From Amycolatopsis camponoti (GTDB taxonomy: Bacteria > Actinomycetota > Actinomycetes > Mycobacteriales > Pseudonocardiaceae): DNA of 64,000 nucleotides. The notes under the pieces are model-generated. The model was not told the DNA's origin and did not search any database. It saw only the letters and a program-made list of their open reading frames with translations. Where the stretch lies: positions 1,860,001 through 1,924,000 of the forward strand of contig NZ_CABVGP010000003.1 of the NCBI RefSeq assembly GCF_902497555.1, written 5' to 3'. Position numbers and translations under genes: made by a program. This document shows, piece after piece, positions 33,402 through 41,732 of this stretch (positions are counted from its first letter, which is position 1; every line of letters begins with the position of its first letter).

Positions 33402-34013
33402 TCAAGGAGCGATGCCGTCGAGGGCCGCTCGGACCACCGCGTCCGGGGTGGGCGGGTCGAGCGGGCCCGTGTGCGGGAAGACCGCTGCCATCACCGAGGC
33501 GTGGCAGTAGCCGACCAGCATGGCCGCTGTCGCGTCCACTTCGGACTCCGGGCGCAGCCTGCCGAGGGTGCGTTCCTCCTGCAGGTACGTCAGCAGGCGA
33601 TCGCGCCAGTAGCCGGATCGCTCGCTGATTTCCGCGAACCGCTCCAGCACCTTCGGCTGCCCGAGCAGGCCGCTGAACGCCGGGACGATCACCGCGTGCA
33701 GGGCGAGGCCGAACTCCAGGTGGCGGCGGAGGTTCCCCTCCAGCGTGCCTTCGCCGGCCACCGGCAGGTCGCCCAGCTCCGCTTCCGTCGTGCGCACGTG
33801 CTCCAGGAGGGCCCTGGCCACCAGCTCCTCCTTGTCGGAGAAGTGGTTGTAGAGCACGCCGTCGGCGACGCCCGCCATGCGCGCGATCTCGCGCACGGTC
33901 ATCCCGGCCGTCCCGTGCGTGGCGATCATCTTCTGAGCGGTTTCGACCAGCAGGTCGTGCAGGGACTGGCCGTCCCGCTGAGCCGCGGCTTTCCTCGGTG
34001 ACATCACCGCCAT
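33402..34013 (-). CDS. TetR-family transcriptional repressor
   Basis: A 203-residue regulator: the HTH is AGMTVREIARMAGVADGVLY, NHFSDKEELVARALLEHV, with a helical effector domain. It follows the methyltransferase gene by 15 bases on the same strand. Tandem 14-base palindromes upstream of that gene (34865-34892) are of the classic TetR type, so it probably autoregulates the operon and the divergent reductase gene. Confidence 0.9.
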   Translation of the reverse strand: MAVMSPRKAAAQRDGQSLHDLLVETAQKMIATHGTAGMTVREIARMAGVADGVLYNHFSDKEELVARALLEHVRTTEAELGDLPVAGEGTLEGNLRRHLEFGLALHAVIVPAFSGLLGQPKVLERFAEISERSGYWRDRLLTYLQEERTLGRLRPESEVDATAAMLVGYCHASVMAAVFPHTGPLDPPTPDAVVRAALDGIAP

Positions 34014-34028
34014 CGTAGAACCAGTGCC

Positions 34029-34847
34029 CTACGACCTCCTTCCCGTGACCAGCCACGCCGCCCCGCGGAGGCGGACCGCGTCCGGGCCCGCGAACGGTTC
34101 GAGCGCCGCGGTGAGGGCTTCGGTCGCCTTGGCGGCGGTCGCGGCGTCGACCATGCCCAGGTGGTGGCGGACCGGACCCCAGCCGGCGATGAACCCCGCC
34201 GCGTCCGGGACGTCGCGGCCCCAGACCTGGCCGGCCTCGACGCGGGTGCACACCACGTCCTCGAAGCCGGCTCCGGTCAGGACCGCCGTCGTCCGGTCCG
34301 GGTCCGCGAACGACGTCGGGCCGCTGCCGTCCGGGCCCGTGGGCTGGGGCAGGTACTCCGCCATCGCCCCGAACACCGTGCCGAGGTCGGTGCCGGAGAG
34401 CGCCGTCAGGCAGAGGAACGCGAGCCGCCCGCCGGGGCTCAGGGCCCGCCGGACGTTGGCGAACGCCGCCACCGGGTCGGCGAAGAACATCACCCCGAAC
34501 CGGCTGATCGCCAGGTCGAACCCGCCGTCGGCGAACGGGTGCTCCTGGGCGTCACCCTGCTCGAAGGTCACGTTCGGCACCTCCGCCGCCCGCGTCCGCG
34601 CGGTCGCGAGCATCGGCCCGGACAGGTCGACGCCGGTCGCGGACCGGGCCCGCGCCGCCGCGAGCCGCGTCAGCTGCCCGTTGCCGCAGCCGATGTCGAG
34701 CACCCTGTCGTCCCTGCCCACCTGGTCGAGCACGTAGTCGTTGAACCCGCTGTTCACCGCGTCGTAGCGGTCCGCGTGCGAAGCCCAGTGCTCCCCTTCG
34801 TAGCCGTTCCACGCCTCGGCCTGCGCGGTGTTGACGATCCCCGTCAT
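34029..34847 (-). CDS. SAM-dependent methyltransferase (class I)
   Basis: A 272-residue methyltransferase. The SAM-binding motif I is RVLDIGCGNGQLTRLAAA, motif II/III is NVTFEQGDAQEHPF, and post-I is GGFDLAISRFGVMFFADP; these UbiE/Methyltransf_11 features suggest a small-molecule substrate. The ATG at 34847 was preferred because AAGGAG lies seven bases upstream. In-frame ATG codons at 34853 and 34871 overlap the operator. First gene of an operon with tetR. Confidence 0.88.
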   Translation of the reverse strand: MTGIVNTAQAEAWNGYEGEHWASHADRYDAVNSGFNDYVLDQVGRDDRVLDIGCGNGQLTRLAAARARSATGVDLSGPMLATARTRAAEVPNVTFEQGDAQEHPFADGGFDLAISRFGVMFFADPVAAFANVRRALSPGGRLAFLCLTALSGTDLGTVFGAMAEYLPQPTGPDGSGPTSFADPDRTTAVLTGAGFEDVVCTRVEAGQVWGRDVPDAAGFIAGWGPVRHHLGMVDAATAAKATEALTAALEPFAGPDAVRLRGAAWLVTGRRS

Positions 34848-34864
34848 CCCCATCTCCTTCGTTG

Positions 34865-34892
34865 TGAACATGCGTTCATGAACACACGTTCA
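34865..34892. promoter_or_regulatory. tandem TetR operators
   Basis: Two adjacent perfect palindromes of the form TGAAC-N4-GTTCA (34865-34878 and 34879-34892) lie between the divergent methyltransferase-tetR operon and the reductase gene, directly abutting each other. Confidence 0.8.
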
Positions 34893-35037
34893 TGGTCGCG
34901 AAGACTGCGGCGCCTGTCAAGGCATCGGCCACCCGCCGCCGGATGTCGGCCAGGTGGCAGATCTTCCGGCCGGGCGATCGCGGAAGACTTCCCCTCAGCG
35001 AGGCAAACCGCCTCCGAAAAGCACAAAGGAGCTCAAA

Positions 35038-35631
35038 GTGGCCGACGTCATCGCCAACATGTCCATGTCCCTCGACGGCTTCGTCGCCGACCCGCAGGAC
35101 CGCATCGATCACCTGTTCGGATGGTTCGGCAGCGGTGACGTCGAGGTGCCCACCGCCGTCGAGTGGGCGACCTTCAAGACCTCCGAAGCCAGCGCGAAGA
35201 TGCTTCGCGACGCCATGGACAACGTGGGCGCGCTGATCGCCGGCCGCCACCTGTTCGACATCACCCAGGGCTGGGGCGGGCAGCACCCGATGGGCGTGCC
35301 GGTCTTCGTCGTCACCCACGAGCCGCCGGCGGACTGGCCGCACCCGGACGCGCCGTTCACCTTCGTCACCGACGGCGTCGAAAGCGCTGTCGAGCAGGCC
35401 AAGAAGGCCGCCGGGGACAAGAACGTCGCCGTCGCCAGCACCAAGATCGCGCAGCAGTGCCTCAACCTCGGCCTGCTCGACGGCATCCAGGTCGACCTCG
35501 TCCCGGTGCTGCTCGGCTCCGGCGTCCGGTTCTTCGACGACCTCGACACGACCACCATGCTCACCGGCCCCGAGGTCGTCGAAGGGACCGGTGTCACGCA
35601 CCTCTCCTACCGGGTCAAGCAAGGAGCGTGA
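35038..35631 (+). CDS. dihydrofolate reductase-family (RibD C-terminal) protein
   Basis: A 197-residue NADPH-dependent reductase of the RibD_C/DHFR fold: the N-terminal strand ANMSMSLDGFVADPQ, GALIAGRHLFDITQGWGGQ, PVFVVTHEPP, and the C-terminal DLVPVLLGSGVRFFDDL. The GTG at 35038 has AAAGGAG seven bases upstream. It is divergent from the methyltransferase-tetR pair and shares the palindromic operator region, so it is a likely TetR target. It overlaps the convergent sigma factor gene by 17 bases. The physiological substrate is unknown. Confidence 0.85.
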   Translation: MADVIANMSMSLDGFVADPQDRIDHLFGWFGSGDVEVPTAVEWATFKTSEASAKMLRDAMDNVGALIAGRHLFDITQGWGGQHPMGVPVFVVTHEPPADWPHPDAPFTFVTDGVESAVEQAKKAAGDKNVAVASTKIAQQCLNLGLLDGIQVDLVPVLLGSGVRFFDDLDTTTMLTGPEVVEGTGVTHLSYRVKQGA

Positions 35632-36466
35632 CGTGCAGCGCGGCGAGCCGGGCGGGATCGGCGATCACCTCGTACGCCGCCACCCGCTCGCCCTCGACCG
35701 TCACCGCGAGGGCGAGCACCAGCCGCCCGCGCGGGGCCACGACGACGCCGACCGCGCCGTCCACCAAGGCCGTTTCGGCGAAGTGAGCCCGTTTCCCGAA
35801 CACCTGCGTCTCCTCGGCGACGGCACGAGCCCCGCGGGCCTCGAGGGCCGTTCCGGCCAGCAGCGCGGCGGCGTCGGCGTGCCGGACGACGTCCGGGGCC
35901 AGCACGGCCAGGAGCTCGTCGAGGTCTCCGCCGCGGGCCGCGGCGAGGAAGGCGTCGACCACCCGGCGGTGCCGCGCCAGGTCGGCCGGCGGCAGCGGGG
36001 ACGTGTCGCGGACGCGGTGCCGCGCACGGCTCGCGAGCTTCTTCGCCGCCACCGGGGTGCGGTCGAGCACCGGCGCGATCCGGTCGAACGGCACCGCGAA
36101 CAGGTCGTGCAGCACGAACGCGATCCGCTCGGCGGGGCCCAGCGCGTCCAGCACGACGAGCAGCGCGCGGCCCACCGAGTCGGCCAGCTCGACCTCGCCC
36201 GCCGGATCGGCGTCGGCCGCGAGGTCCGGGACCACCTCGAACGGGTCCTCGCGGCGAGCCTTCCGCGTGCGCAGGACGTCCAGGCAGACGCGCGAGACGA
36301 CCGTCGTCAGCCAAGCCGCGAGGTTGTCGATGGAGTCCGCGCGGTTCAGGCGAAGCCAAGCCTCCTGGACGGCGTCGTCCGCTTCGGCCGCCGAGCCGAG
36401 CATCCGGAAGGCCAGGCCGCGCAACCGCCCGCGTTCGGCCTCGAACTTCCCGGCCAGCTCGTCCAT
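35615..36466 (-). CDS. ECF sigma factor with SnoaL-like C-terminal domain (ECF41/SigJ type)
   Basis: A 283-residue sigma factor. Region 2 is LRGLAFRMLGSAAEADDAVQEAWLR-like (residues 14-38), followed by NLAAWLTTVVSRVCLDVLRT. Region 4 is LGPAERIAFVLHDLFAVPFD, then RTPVAAKKLASRARHRVR. The last ~110 residues form a SnoaL/NTF2 fold (ADLARHRRVVDAFLAAARGG), which in ECF41 replaces the anti-sigma factor and modulates activity in cis. ECF41 genes usually neighbour an oxidoreductase or epimerase target; here a DHFR-like reductase and a VOC protein flank it. Confidence 0.9.
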   Translation of the reverse strand: MDELAGKFEAERGRLRGLAFRMLGSAAEADDAVQEAWLRLNRADSIDNLAAWLTTVVSRVCLDVLRTRKARREDPFEVVPDLAADADPAGEVELADSVGRALLVVLDALGPAERIAFVLHDLFAVPFDRIAPVLDRTPVAAKKLASRARHRVRDTSPLPPADLARHRRVVDAFLAAARGGDLDELLAVLAPDVVRHADAAALLAGTALEARGARAVAEETQVFGKRAHFAETALVDGAVGVVVAPRGRLVLALAVTVEGERVAAYEVIADPARLAALHVTLLA

Positions 36467-36561
36467 CGGTCACCTTTCGCCCGCCTTCGCCGTCGCACTG
36501 ACGACGGATCGCCGCGACCAGAGGTGACCGATGAGCTCGCTGACCCCGCCGAAGTGGCCGG

Positions 36562-36897
36562 CTACTCCGTGCACCACACCGCCAGCTCGCTGCCGCCGGG
36601 TTCGCGGAAGTGGAAGCGTCGGCCGCCGGGGAAGCCGAACGGCTCCTTCGTCACCTCCCCTCCGGCCGCTTCGACCGCGACGCGGGCCGCCGCCAGGTCG
36701 TCCGTGCGGATCGTGACCAGGGGCGCGCTGGATTGCTCGGCCGCGTCGGCCTGGAAGCCGAAAGTGAGACCGGGCGCGCGGACGTCCGAATACGTCGGCC
36801 CGTACGGCGTCACCTCCCAGCCGAAGGCGCGCGCGAAGAACTCGCCGGACGCGGTGGCCGACGTGGACGGGAACTCGGCGAAGTCGACTTCGTACAT
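36562..36897 (-). CDS. VOC-family (glyoxalase/dioxygenase-like) protein
   Basis: A 111-residue single vicinal-oxygen-chelate protein: N-terminal DFAEFPSTSATASGEFFARA, then FGWEVTPYG, PLVTIRTDDLAAARVAVEAA, and the C-terminal RRFHFREPGGSELAVW with the usual Glu/Asp-Pro-Gly turn. The start at 36897 leaves ten bases after the upstream stop; a longer start would overlap that gene. The substrate or resistance role is unknown. Confidence 0.82.
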   Translation of the reverse strand: MYEVDFAEFPSTSATASGEFFARAFGWEVTPYGPTYSDVRAPGLTFGFQADAAEQSSAPLVTIRTDDLAAARVAVEAAGGEVTKEPFGFPGGRRFHFREPGGSELAVWCTE

Positions 36898-36907
36898 GCC
36901 GCCGACG

Positions 36908-37225
36908 CTAGCGGCGACCACCGACAAAACCGCGCGAGCGAGCCAGCGCCAGCCCGCCGAGGGCCGCGGCGACCACGCCGATCACCAGCGCCGCCCAGCC
37001 GCCGACGATCCCGTATCCGGTGCCGGGACCGCCCTTGGCCATGGCCACGACGACGGCTCCGCCGGCCGCGCCCGCCGCTCCCGCGGCCAGCGCGACAGCG
37101 GCACCCCGGCCACGGGTTAGGGCCAGCCCGCCGGCGACCACGCCGGCCAGTCCCACCAGCGCGGCCACCACGGACCACACACGTCCCGGCGTCAAGGCAT
37201 AACTCGTGACAGCTGCTGCAACCAT
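36908..37225 (-). CDS. DUF6223 small membrane protein
   Basis: A 105-residue protein with three hydrophobic segments (WSVVAALVGLAGVVAGGLAL, AVALAAGAAGAAGGAVVVAM, GIVGGWAALVIGVVAAALGG) and the conserved loop KGGPGTGYG before helix 3. It ends in ALARSRG. AAGGAG lies six bases before the ATG at 37225. The pattern matches the actinobacterial DUF6223 family as I remember it. It is ten bases upstream of the VOC gene, probably in one transcript. No function is known. Confidence 0.72.
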   Translation of the reverse strand: MVAAAVTSYALTPGRVWSVVAALVGLAGVVAGGLALTRGRGAAVALAAGAAGAAGGAVVVAMAKGGPGTGYGIVGGWAALVIGVVAAALGGLALARSRGFVGGRR

Positions 37226-37410
37226 GGCGTACTCCTTCTTCGGTGTCCGGGAAGGATGGCCGCCGGACCCGCCGCCCGTCGTCGTGCGGGCGCGGGCACT
37301 TCCCGCTGCCGCGGCCGCCGCAGGAACCGGGGATGTACCGCGGGCGCGGTAGCCCGCGAATGCTCTTCGCGCCGGATTCGCCGCCCGGAACATCCGGTTA
37401 GGGTGCGGGG

Positions 37411-38511
37411 ATGAGGGTCGTGGACGGAGTGATCGCCGTGGGGGTGGCGGCGGCCCTGCTGGTCGCCGGGCTCTCTACGCGGCACGTGCCGACGGACCTC
37501 GACCCCCTGGGCTACGCGTTCCTGGTGACAGGCGGACTCGCGTTGGCGGCGCGCCGCCGGGCGCCGGTCGTCGTGCTGGCGGTGACCGCGGCGTGCGCAC
37601 TCGGCTACCAGGGCGCGGGATTCGAAGTGCCCGTCGTCGCCTACCTGTTCGCGGTGTACGCGGCGGTCCGGGCGGGCCACCGCGTCGCCGCGGTGGTGGC
37701 TTCGGTGCTCATGCTGGGCGCGGTTCCGTTCGCGATCCTGGCCTCGGGTCTGCACACCACCGGCGAGGCGTTCACGCAGTCCCGCGACGTCCTCCAGCTG
37801 GCCTGGCTTATCGCCGCCGGCGCGGCGGGGGAGGCGCTGCGCCAGGCCGAGCGCCGTGCCGACGAGGCCGAACGGACCCGCGAAGAGACCGCGCGGCGGC
37901 GGGCCGACGAGGAGCGGCTGCACATCGCGCGGGAGCTGCACGATTCGCTCACCCACCAGATCTCCGTCATCAAGCTGCAGGCCGAAGTGGCCGTCCACCT
38001 GGCGGGCAAGCGGGGCGAGGACGTGCCGGAAGCCCTCCTGGCGATCCGCGACGCCGGCCGTGAGGCAGCCCGGGAGCTGCGCGCGACGCTGGAAGCGTTG
38101 CGCGACGACGACCCGAACCCGCCGCGCGGGCTCGACGACGTCCCGGAACTCGTGGACCGCGCCCGGTCCACCGGTCTCGACGCGCACTTGACGATCGAAG
38201 GCCGCCGCGAGGACGTGCCGGTGGCAGTCGGCCGGACCGCCTACCGGATCGTCCAGGAGTCGCTGACCAACGTCGCCCGGCACGCCGCCGCGGCCACCGC
38301 GTCGGTCCGGATCGACCACCGGCCCGGCACCCTGGTCGTCCGGGTCGACGACGACGGCGAGGCCACTGTGGACACCGCGCCGGAGCCGGGCGTCGGCCTG
38401 CTGGGGATGCGCGAACGCGTCACGGCCCTCGGCGGCCGGCTCCGGGCCGAGCCGCGCCGCGAAGGCGGGTTCAGCGTCGAGGCCGAGCTTCCCGTGGACC
38501 ACCCGGCATGA
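37411..38511 (+). CDS. NarL-type sensor histidine kinase
   Basis: A 366-residue membrane kinase: about five N-terminal hydrophobic segments, an Arg/Glu coiled linker (ERRADEAERTREETARRRAD), HisKA_3 with RLHIARELHDSLTHQISVIK, and an ATPase domain with AYRIVQESLTNVARHA, VDDDGEA and VGLLGMRERVTALGG. Its stop overlaps the ATG of the downstream response regulator (ATGA). It is divergent from the DUF6223 gene. Confidence 0.9.
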   Translation: MRVVDGVIAVGVAAALLVAGLSTRHVPTDLDPLGYAFLVTGGLALAARRRAPVVVLAVTAACALGYQGAGFEVPVVAYLFAVYAAVRAGHRVAAVVASVLMLGAVPFAILASGLHTTGEAFTQSRDVLQLAWLIAAGAAGEALRQAERRADEAERTREETARRRADEERLHIARELHDSLTHQISVIKLQAEVAVHLAGKRGEDVPEALLAIRDAGREAARELRATLEALRDDDPNPPRGLDDVPELVDRARSTGLDAHLTIEGRREDVPVAVGRTAYRIVQESLTNVARHAAAATASVRIDHRPGTLVVRVDDDGEATVDTAPEPGVGLLGMRERVTALGGRLRAEPRREGGFSVEAELPVDHPA

Positions 38512-39176
38512 TCCGCATCCTGCTGGCCGACGACCAGCCGCTCATCCGCAGCGGGTTCCGCGCGCTCCTAGACGCCGAGGACGGCATCGAGGTGGTGGCC
38601 GAAGCCGCCGACGGCGGCGAGGCCGTGGCGCTCGCGCTCGAGCACCTGCCGGACATCGCGCTCCTCGACGTCCGGATGCCGGGGGTCGACGGCATCGAGG
38701 CGACCCGCCGCATCGCCGCGCAGCCGGCGCTGGCCGCCGTGCACGTCGTCATCCTGACCAACTACGGCCTGGACGAATACGTCTTCGAAGCCCTGCGCGC
38801 CGGCGCGGCGGGGTTCCTGGTCAAGGACATCCGGCCGGAGGACTTCCTGCACGCTGTGCGCGTCGCCGCGCGGGGCGACGCGCTGCTCGCGCCGTCGATC
38901 ACCCGCAAGCTGATCGACCGGTACGTGACTCAGCCGCCCGTGCCGGGCGCGGGCCTGGCGGAGCTGACCAACCGCGAACGCGAGGCCGTCGCGCTGGTCG
39001 CGCGCGGCTTGTCCAACGACCAGGTCGCCGACCGGATGGTGATCAGCCCGCTGACCGCGAAGACCCACGTCAACCGGGCGATGGCGAAGCTGCGGGCACG
39101 GGACCGGGCCCAGCTGGTGGTGTTCGCCTACGAGTCCGGGCTGGTGCCTCAGGCCGGGCGGCCCGCGCCCGCGTAG
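38508..39176 (+). CDS. NarL/FixJ-type response regulator
   Basis: A 222-residue regulator paired with the overlapping kinase: receiver RILLADDQPLIRSGFR, phospho-acceptor in DIALLDVRMPGVDG, Lys in AGFLVKDI, and LuxR HTH LTNREREAVALVARGLSNDQ, then SPLTAKTHVNRAMAKL. Its tail overlaps the convergent hydrolase gene by 28 bases. Confidence 0.92.
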   Translation: MIRILLADDQPLIRSGFRALLDAEDGIEVVAEAADGGEAVALALEHLPDIALLDVRMPGVDGIEATRRIAAQPALAAVHVVILTNYGLDEYVFEALRAGAAGFLVKDIRPEDFLHAVRVAARGDALLAPSITRKLIDRYVTQPPVPGAGLAELTNREREAVALVARGLSNDQVADRMVISPLTAKTHVNRAMAKLRARDRAQLVVFAYESGLVPQAGRPAPA

Positions 39177-40177
39177 TCGTCGCCCTTCGAGTGGTACGTG
39201 TGGATCTGGATCGCCTGGCCCTCGGTCGGCGCGTTGATCATCAGGCCGTTGCCCAGGTACAGCCCCACGTGGTGGATGCGCGTCGCCGGGCTGCCGTAGA
39301 ACACCAGGTCGCCGAGGCGGGGCTCCTGCGACGCCGGGACCGGCGGGAGCGCCCGGAACTGGCTGTCCGCCGTTCGCGGCAGGTTCACGCCCGCGCTGTC
39401 GTACGACGCCTTCGTCAGGCCCGAGCAGTCGAAGCCGGCCGCGCCCGCGTCGGGGCCGTTGCCGCCCCAGACGTACGGGAGGCCGAGCTGGCCCAACGCG
39501 AAGCGCGTCGCGCGAACGGACGGCGACGAGGCCGCCGCCGGGTCCAGGGAGAGCGTCGCGTACAGCTGGGCCATGCCGAGGACGCGCTGGCGGAACAACT
39601 CCGTGTCGCCGCCCGGGTGGTACGCCGCGATCGCCTTCCACCAGCCCGGGCCGGCGCCGAGGTCCGTGCCGCCCGCGCACAGGGCGCGTCCGGCCGCGAC
39701 CGGCGCTTCGCCGCCGTACTTCTTGGCCTGCGCCGCGGTCAGCCCGAGGAGGTTGCCGCCGCCGCGGCCGTGGTTCGACGCCGCCGAGCCGACGCCCGCC
39801 AGCGTGACCCACGAGAGGTGGCACGACGGGTCTTCGCTCCGCAGGGTCAGCTCGCCGTTCGCGTAGCCGATCAGTGCGGCCGCCGGGATGTCGAGGGGCT
39901 CGGACAGCTGGTCGGCCCACTGCTGGAGCGGGCTCTTGCCGCCCTGCCCGGACGCGCCCTGGCCCGGCTCCTGCGCCTTCACCGGCGCGCTGACCTCGAG
40001 GACCGACGGGCCCGACGCCGCGTCGCGCGCCACCGGCAGGGGAGCCGGGGCGGCCGCGGGCTCGGGCGACCGGTCGGCCAGCAGCCAGCCCGCGGCCACC
40101 AGACCCGCGACGAGCGGGAGCGCGACGAGGCCGCGGAGGGCCGCACCACGAGCCCAGGAGGTCGGCTTGGTCGTCAC
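39149..40177 (-). CDS. NlpC/P60 peptidoglycan hydrolase with degenerate transglycosylase domain
   Basis: A 342-residue exported cell-wall hydrolase. An N-terminal membrane anchor (GLVALPLVAGLVAAGWLLA) is followed by a Pro/Ala linker and a lytic-transglycosylase-like domain (CHLSWVTLAGVGSAASNHG). A C-terminal NlpC/P60 (C40) domain has Cys in GFDCSGLTKASYDSAG, His in IHHVGLYLGNG and the third residue in MINAP. The peptidase triad looks intact. In related transglycosylases the motif reads G-x-x-E-S-x-H-G; here the Glu position is Ala (codon at 39779-39781). The GTG at 40177 is the preferred start; a GTG at 40201 is possible. Confidence 0.88.
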   Translation of the reverse strand: MTTKPTSWARGAALRGLVALPLVAGLVAAGWLLADRSPEPAAAPAPLPVARDAASGPSVLEVSAPVKAQEPGQGASGQGGKSPLQQWADQLSEPLDIPAAALIGYANGELTLRSEDPSCHLSWVTLAGVGSAASNHGRGGGNLLGLTAAQAKKYGGEAPVAAGRALCAGGTDLGAGPGWWKAIAAYHPGGDTELFRQRVLGMAQLYATLSLDPAAASSPSVRATRFALGQLGLPYVWGGNGPDAGAAGFDCSGLTKASYDSAGVNLPRTADSQFRALPPVPASQEPRLGDLVFYGSPATRIHHVGLYLGNGLMINAPTEGQAIQIHTYHSKGDDYAGAGRPA

Positions 40178-40224
40178 GGGGTCCAACTTAGAAGAGCGCA
40201 CCTCTTAGTGAACGACTGAGTAGC

Positions 40225-40252
40225 TTGCACGTTAGGGGGACTCCCATATGGT
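40225..40252 (+). promoter_or_regulatory. candidate leaderless promoter of birA
   Basis: TTGCAC (40225-40230), a 16-base spacer and TATGGT (40247-40252) form a sigma-70-like promoter. Transcription would start about seven bases later, at the birA ATG itself (40259). No ribosome-binding site is visible there, which fits leaderless translation, common in actinobacteria. Confidence 0.5.
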
Positions 40253-40258
40253 GGACAC

Positions 40259-41056
40259 ATGGCAGAGATCGACGCCGCCCGGCTGACCGCGGCGCTCAAG
40301 GATCGGTACGCGAAGATCGACGTCGTGGAGCGCACCGGGTCCACCAACGCCGACCTGCGGAAAGCCCTTGACGACGGCGCCGCGGACCGGACCGTTCTGC
40401 TGGCCGAGGAGCAGACCGCGGGGGTCGGCCGCCGGGCCCGGACGTGGAGCTCGCCGAAGGGCGCCGGGCTGTACCTCAGCGTGGCGCTGCGGCCGGGCGT
40501 CCCGTTCACGGCGCTGGGCTCACTCTCCGTCGTCGCCGGGCTCGCCGTCCGGGCGGCCGCGGCCGGCGTGGGGGTCGACGCCGTGCTCAAGTGGCCCAAC
40601 GACGTCCTTTCGGGCGGCGCGAAGTGCGCCGGGATCCTGGCCGAGGCCGTCGCCGGGGACCCGCCGTCGCTCGTGCTCGGCATCGGCCTCAACGTGCTGC
40701 CGCTCGGCGACGTCCAGCCGGGCCCTGGCGGCCTGCCCGCGACGTCGCTCGCCGAGCTGGGCGCCACCGACACCGACCGCACCGACGTCGCGATCGCGCT
40801 GCTCACCGAGTTCGACGAGCTGGAGAAGCGCTGGCGGCTCGCGGGCGGCGACCTCACCGAAGCCGGCCTGCTGGGCGACTACCGCGCCCACTGCGCGACC
40901 CTCGGCCAGGACGTCGAGGTGCAGCTGCCGGACGGGACGTCGCTCGTCGGCCGCGCGGCCGACATCGACGCCGCCGGGCAGCTCCAGGTCGACATGACCG
41001 GCGGCCAGCGGCACACCGTGTTCGCGGGTGACGTGGTCCACGTCCGCCCGGCCTGA
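40259..41056 (+). CDS. birA: biotin-[acetyl-CoA-carboxylase] ligase
   Basis: Attaches biotin via biotinyl-AMP to the lysine of carrier domains such as that of AccA3 in this window. A 265-residue group I ligase without the N-terminal HTH, so not a repressor. Motifs: ERTGSTNADL, the biotinyl-AMP loop GVGRRARTWSSPKGAGLYLS, LKWPNDVL with the catalytic Lys, GGAKCAGILAEA, GIGLNV, and a C-terminal SH3-like domain (DVEVQLPDGTSLVGRAADID). It is followed by the PH-domain gene as in other actinobacteria. Confidence 0.95.
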   Translation: MAEIDAARLTAALKDRYAKIDVVERTGSTNADLRKALDDGAADRTVLLAEEQTAGVGRRARTWSSPKGAGLYLSVALRPGVPFTALGSLSVVAGLAVRAAAAGVGVDAVLKWPNDVLSGGAKCAGILAEAVAGDPPSLVLGIGLNVLPLGDVQPGPGGLPATSLAELGATDTDRTDVAIALLTEFDELEKRWRLAGGDLTEAGLLGDYRAHCATLGQDVEVQLPDGTSLVGRAADIDAAGQLQVDMTGGQRHTVFAGDVVHVRPA

Positions 41057-41141
41057 TTCTTCGGGGCGTTGCACTCACCGGCCGGGCGTCTCGCCGGTAC
41101 GGTGAAGCGACATCGCCGCACCGACCTTGGGAGCGTCCGCC

Positions 41142-41732
41142 GTGGCTTATCCGGACGATTTGCTCAGCGAGCAAGAGCACGTCGTGGTGCACAGTCACCC
41201 GCACTTCAAGATGCTGATCTTCCCGACACTCGCGTTCCTGGTCACCCTGGGCGCGGGTATCTGGCTGGCGATCCTCGCCAAGGACGCCGGCTCGCCGTGG
41301 AACACGGTCGGGCTGATCGCCATCGGGGTCGTCGCCCTCGTGCTGATCGTGTGGCTGTTCCTGGCACCGCTCGTGCGCTGGCGCACCACCCACTTCATCG
41401 TGACCACCGATCGCCTGATCGCCCGTGAAGGCGTCCTGAAGCGCACCGGCATCGACATCCCGATGGGCCGCATCAACAGCGTCCAGTTCGAGCACGACCT
41501 GCTGGACCGGGTGTTCGGCTGCGGCACGCTGATCATCGAGTCGGCGTCGGCCGAGCCGCTGCGGTTCGAGGACATCCCGCACGTCGAGAAGGTGTACACG
41601 GTGATCTACCGCGAGGTCAACGACAACCCGTACGACGACTACCGGGCGGGCGGCCAGGCCCCCGGTCCCCAGCAGACCGAGCCGCTGCCGCCCCAGAGCG
41701 GGCACCCGCCCCGCGGCGACCGACGCCGCTGA
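41142..41732 (+). CDS. bacterial PH-domain (DUF304-type) membrane protein
   Basis: A 196-residue protein. Residues 1-25 (AYPDDLLSEQEHVVVHSHPH) lead into two membrane helices (MLIFPTLAFLVTLGAGIWLA and TVGLIAIGVVALVLIVWLFL). A bPH_2 domain follows: TTHFIVTTDRLIAREGVLKR, IDIPMGRINSVQFEHDLLDR and GTLIIESASAEPLRFEDIPH. It ends with a Pro/Gln-rich tail. The GTG at 41142 has GGGAG upstream. It corresponds in position and orientation to the PH-domain gene next to birA in mycobacteria (recalled). The precise role is unknown. Confidence 0.85.
   Translation: MAYPDDLLSEQEHVVVHSHPHFKMLIFPTLAFLVTLGAGIWLAILAKDAGSPWNTVGLIAIGVVALVLIVWLFLAPLVRWRTTHFIVTTDRLIAREGVLKRTGIDIPMGRINSVQFEHDLLDRVFGCGTLIIESASAEPLRFEDIPHVEKVYTVIYREVNDNPYDDYRAGGQAPGPQQTEPLPPQSGHPPRGDRRR

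Noticed and set aside
20331..40201. An integrated mobile element or prophage in the accD5-birA gap
   Set aside because: No integrase, transposase, phage gene, tRNA attachment site or flanking direct repeat was found; the content is a mosaic of small regulator-enzyme pairs.
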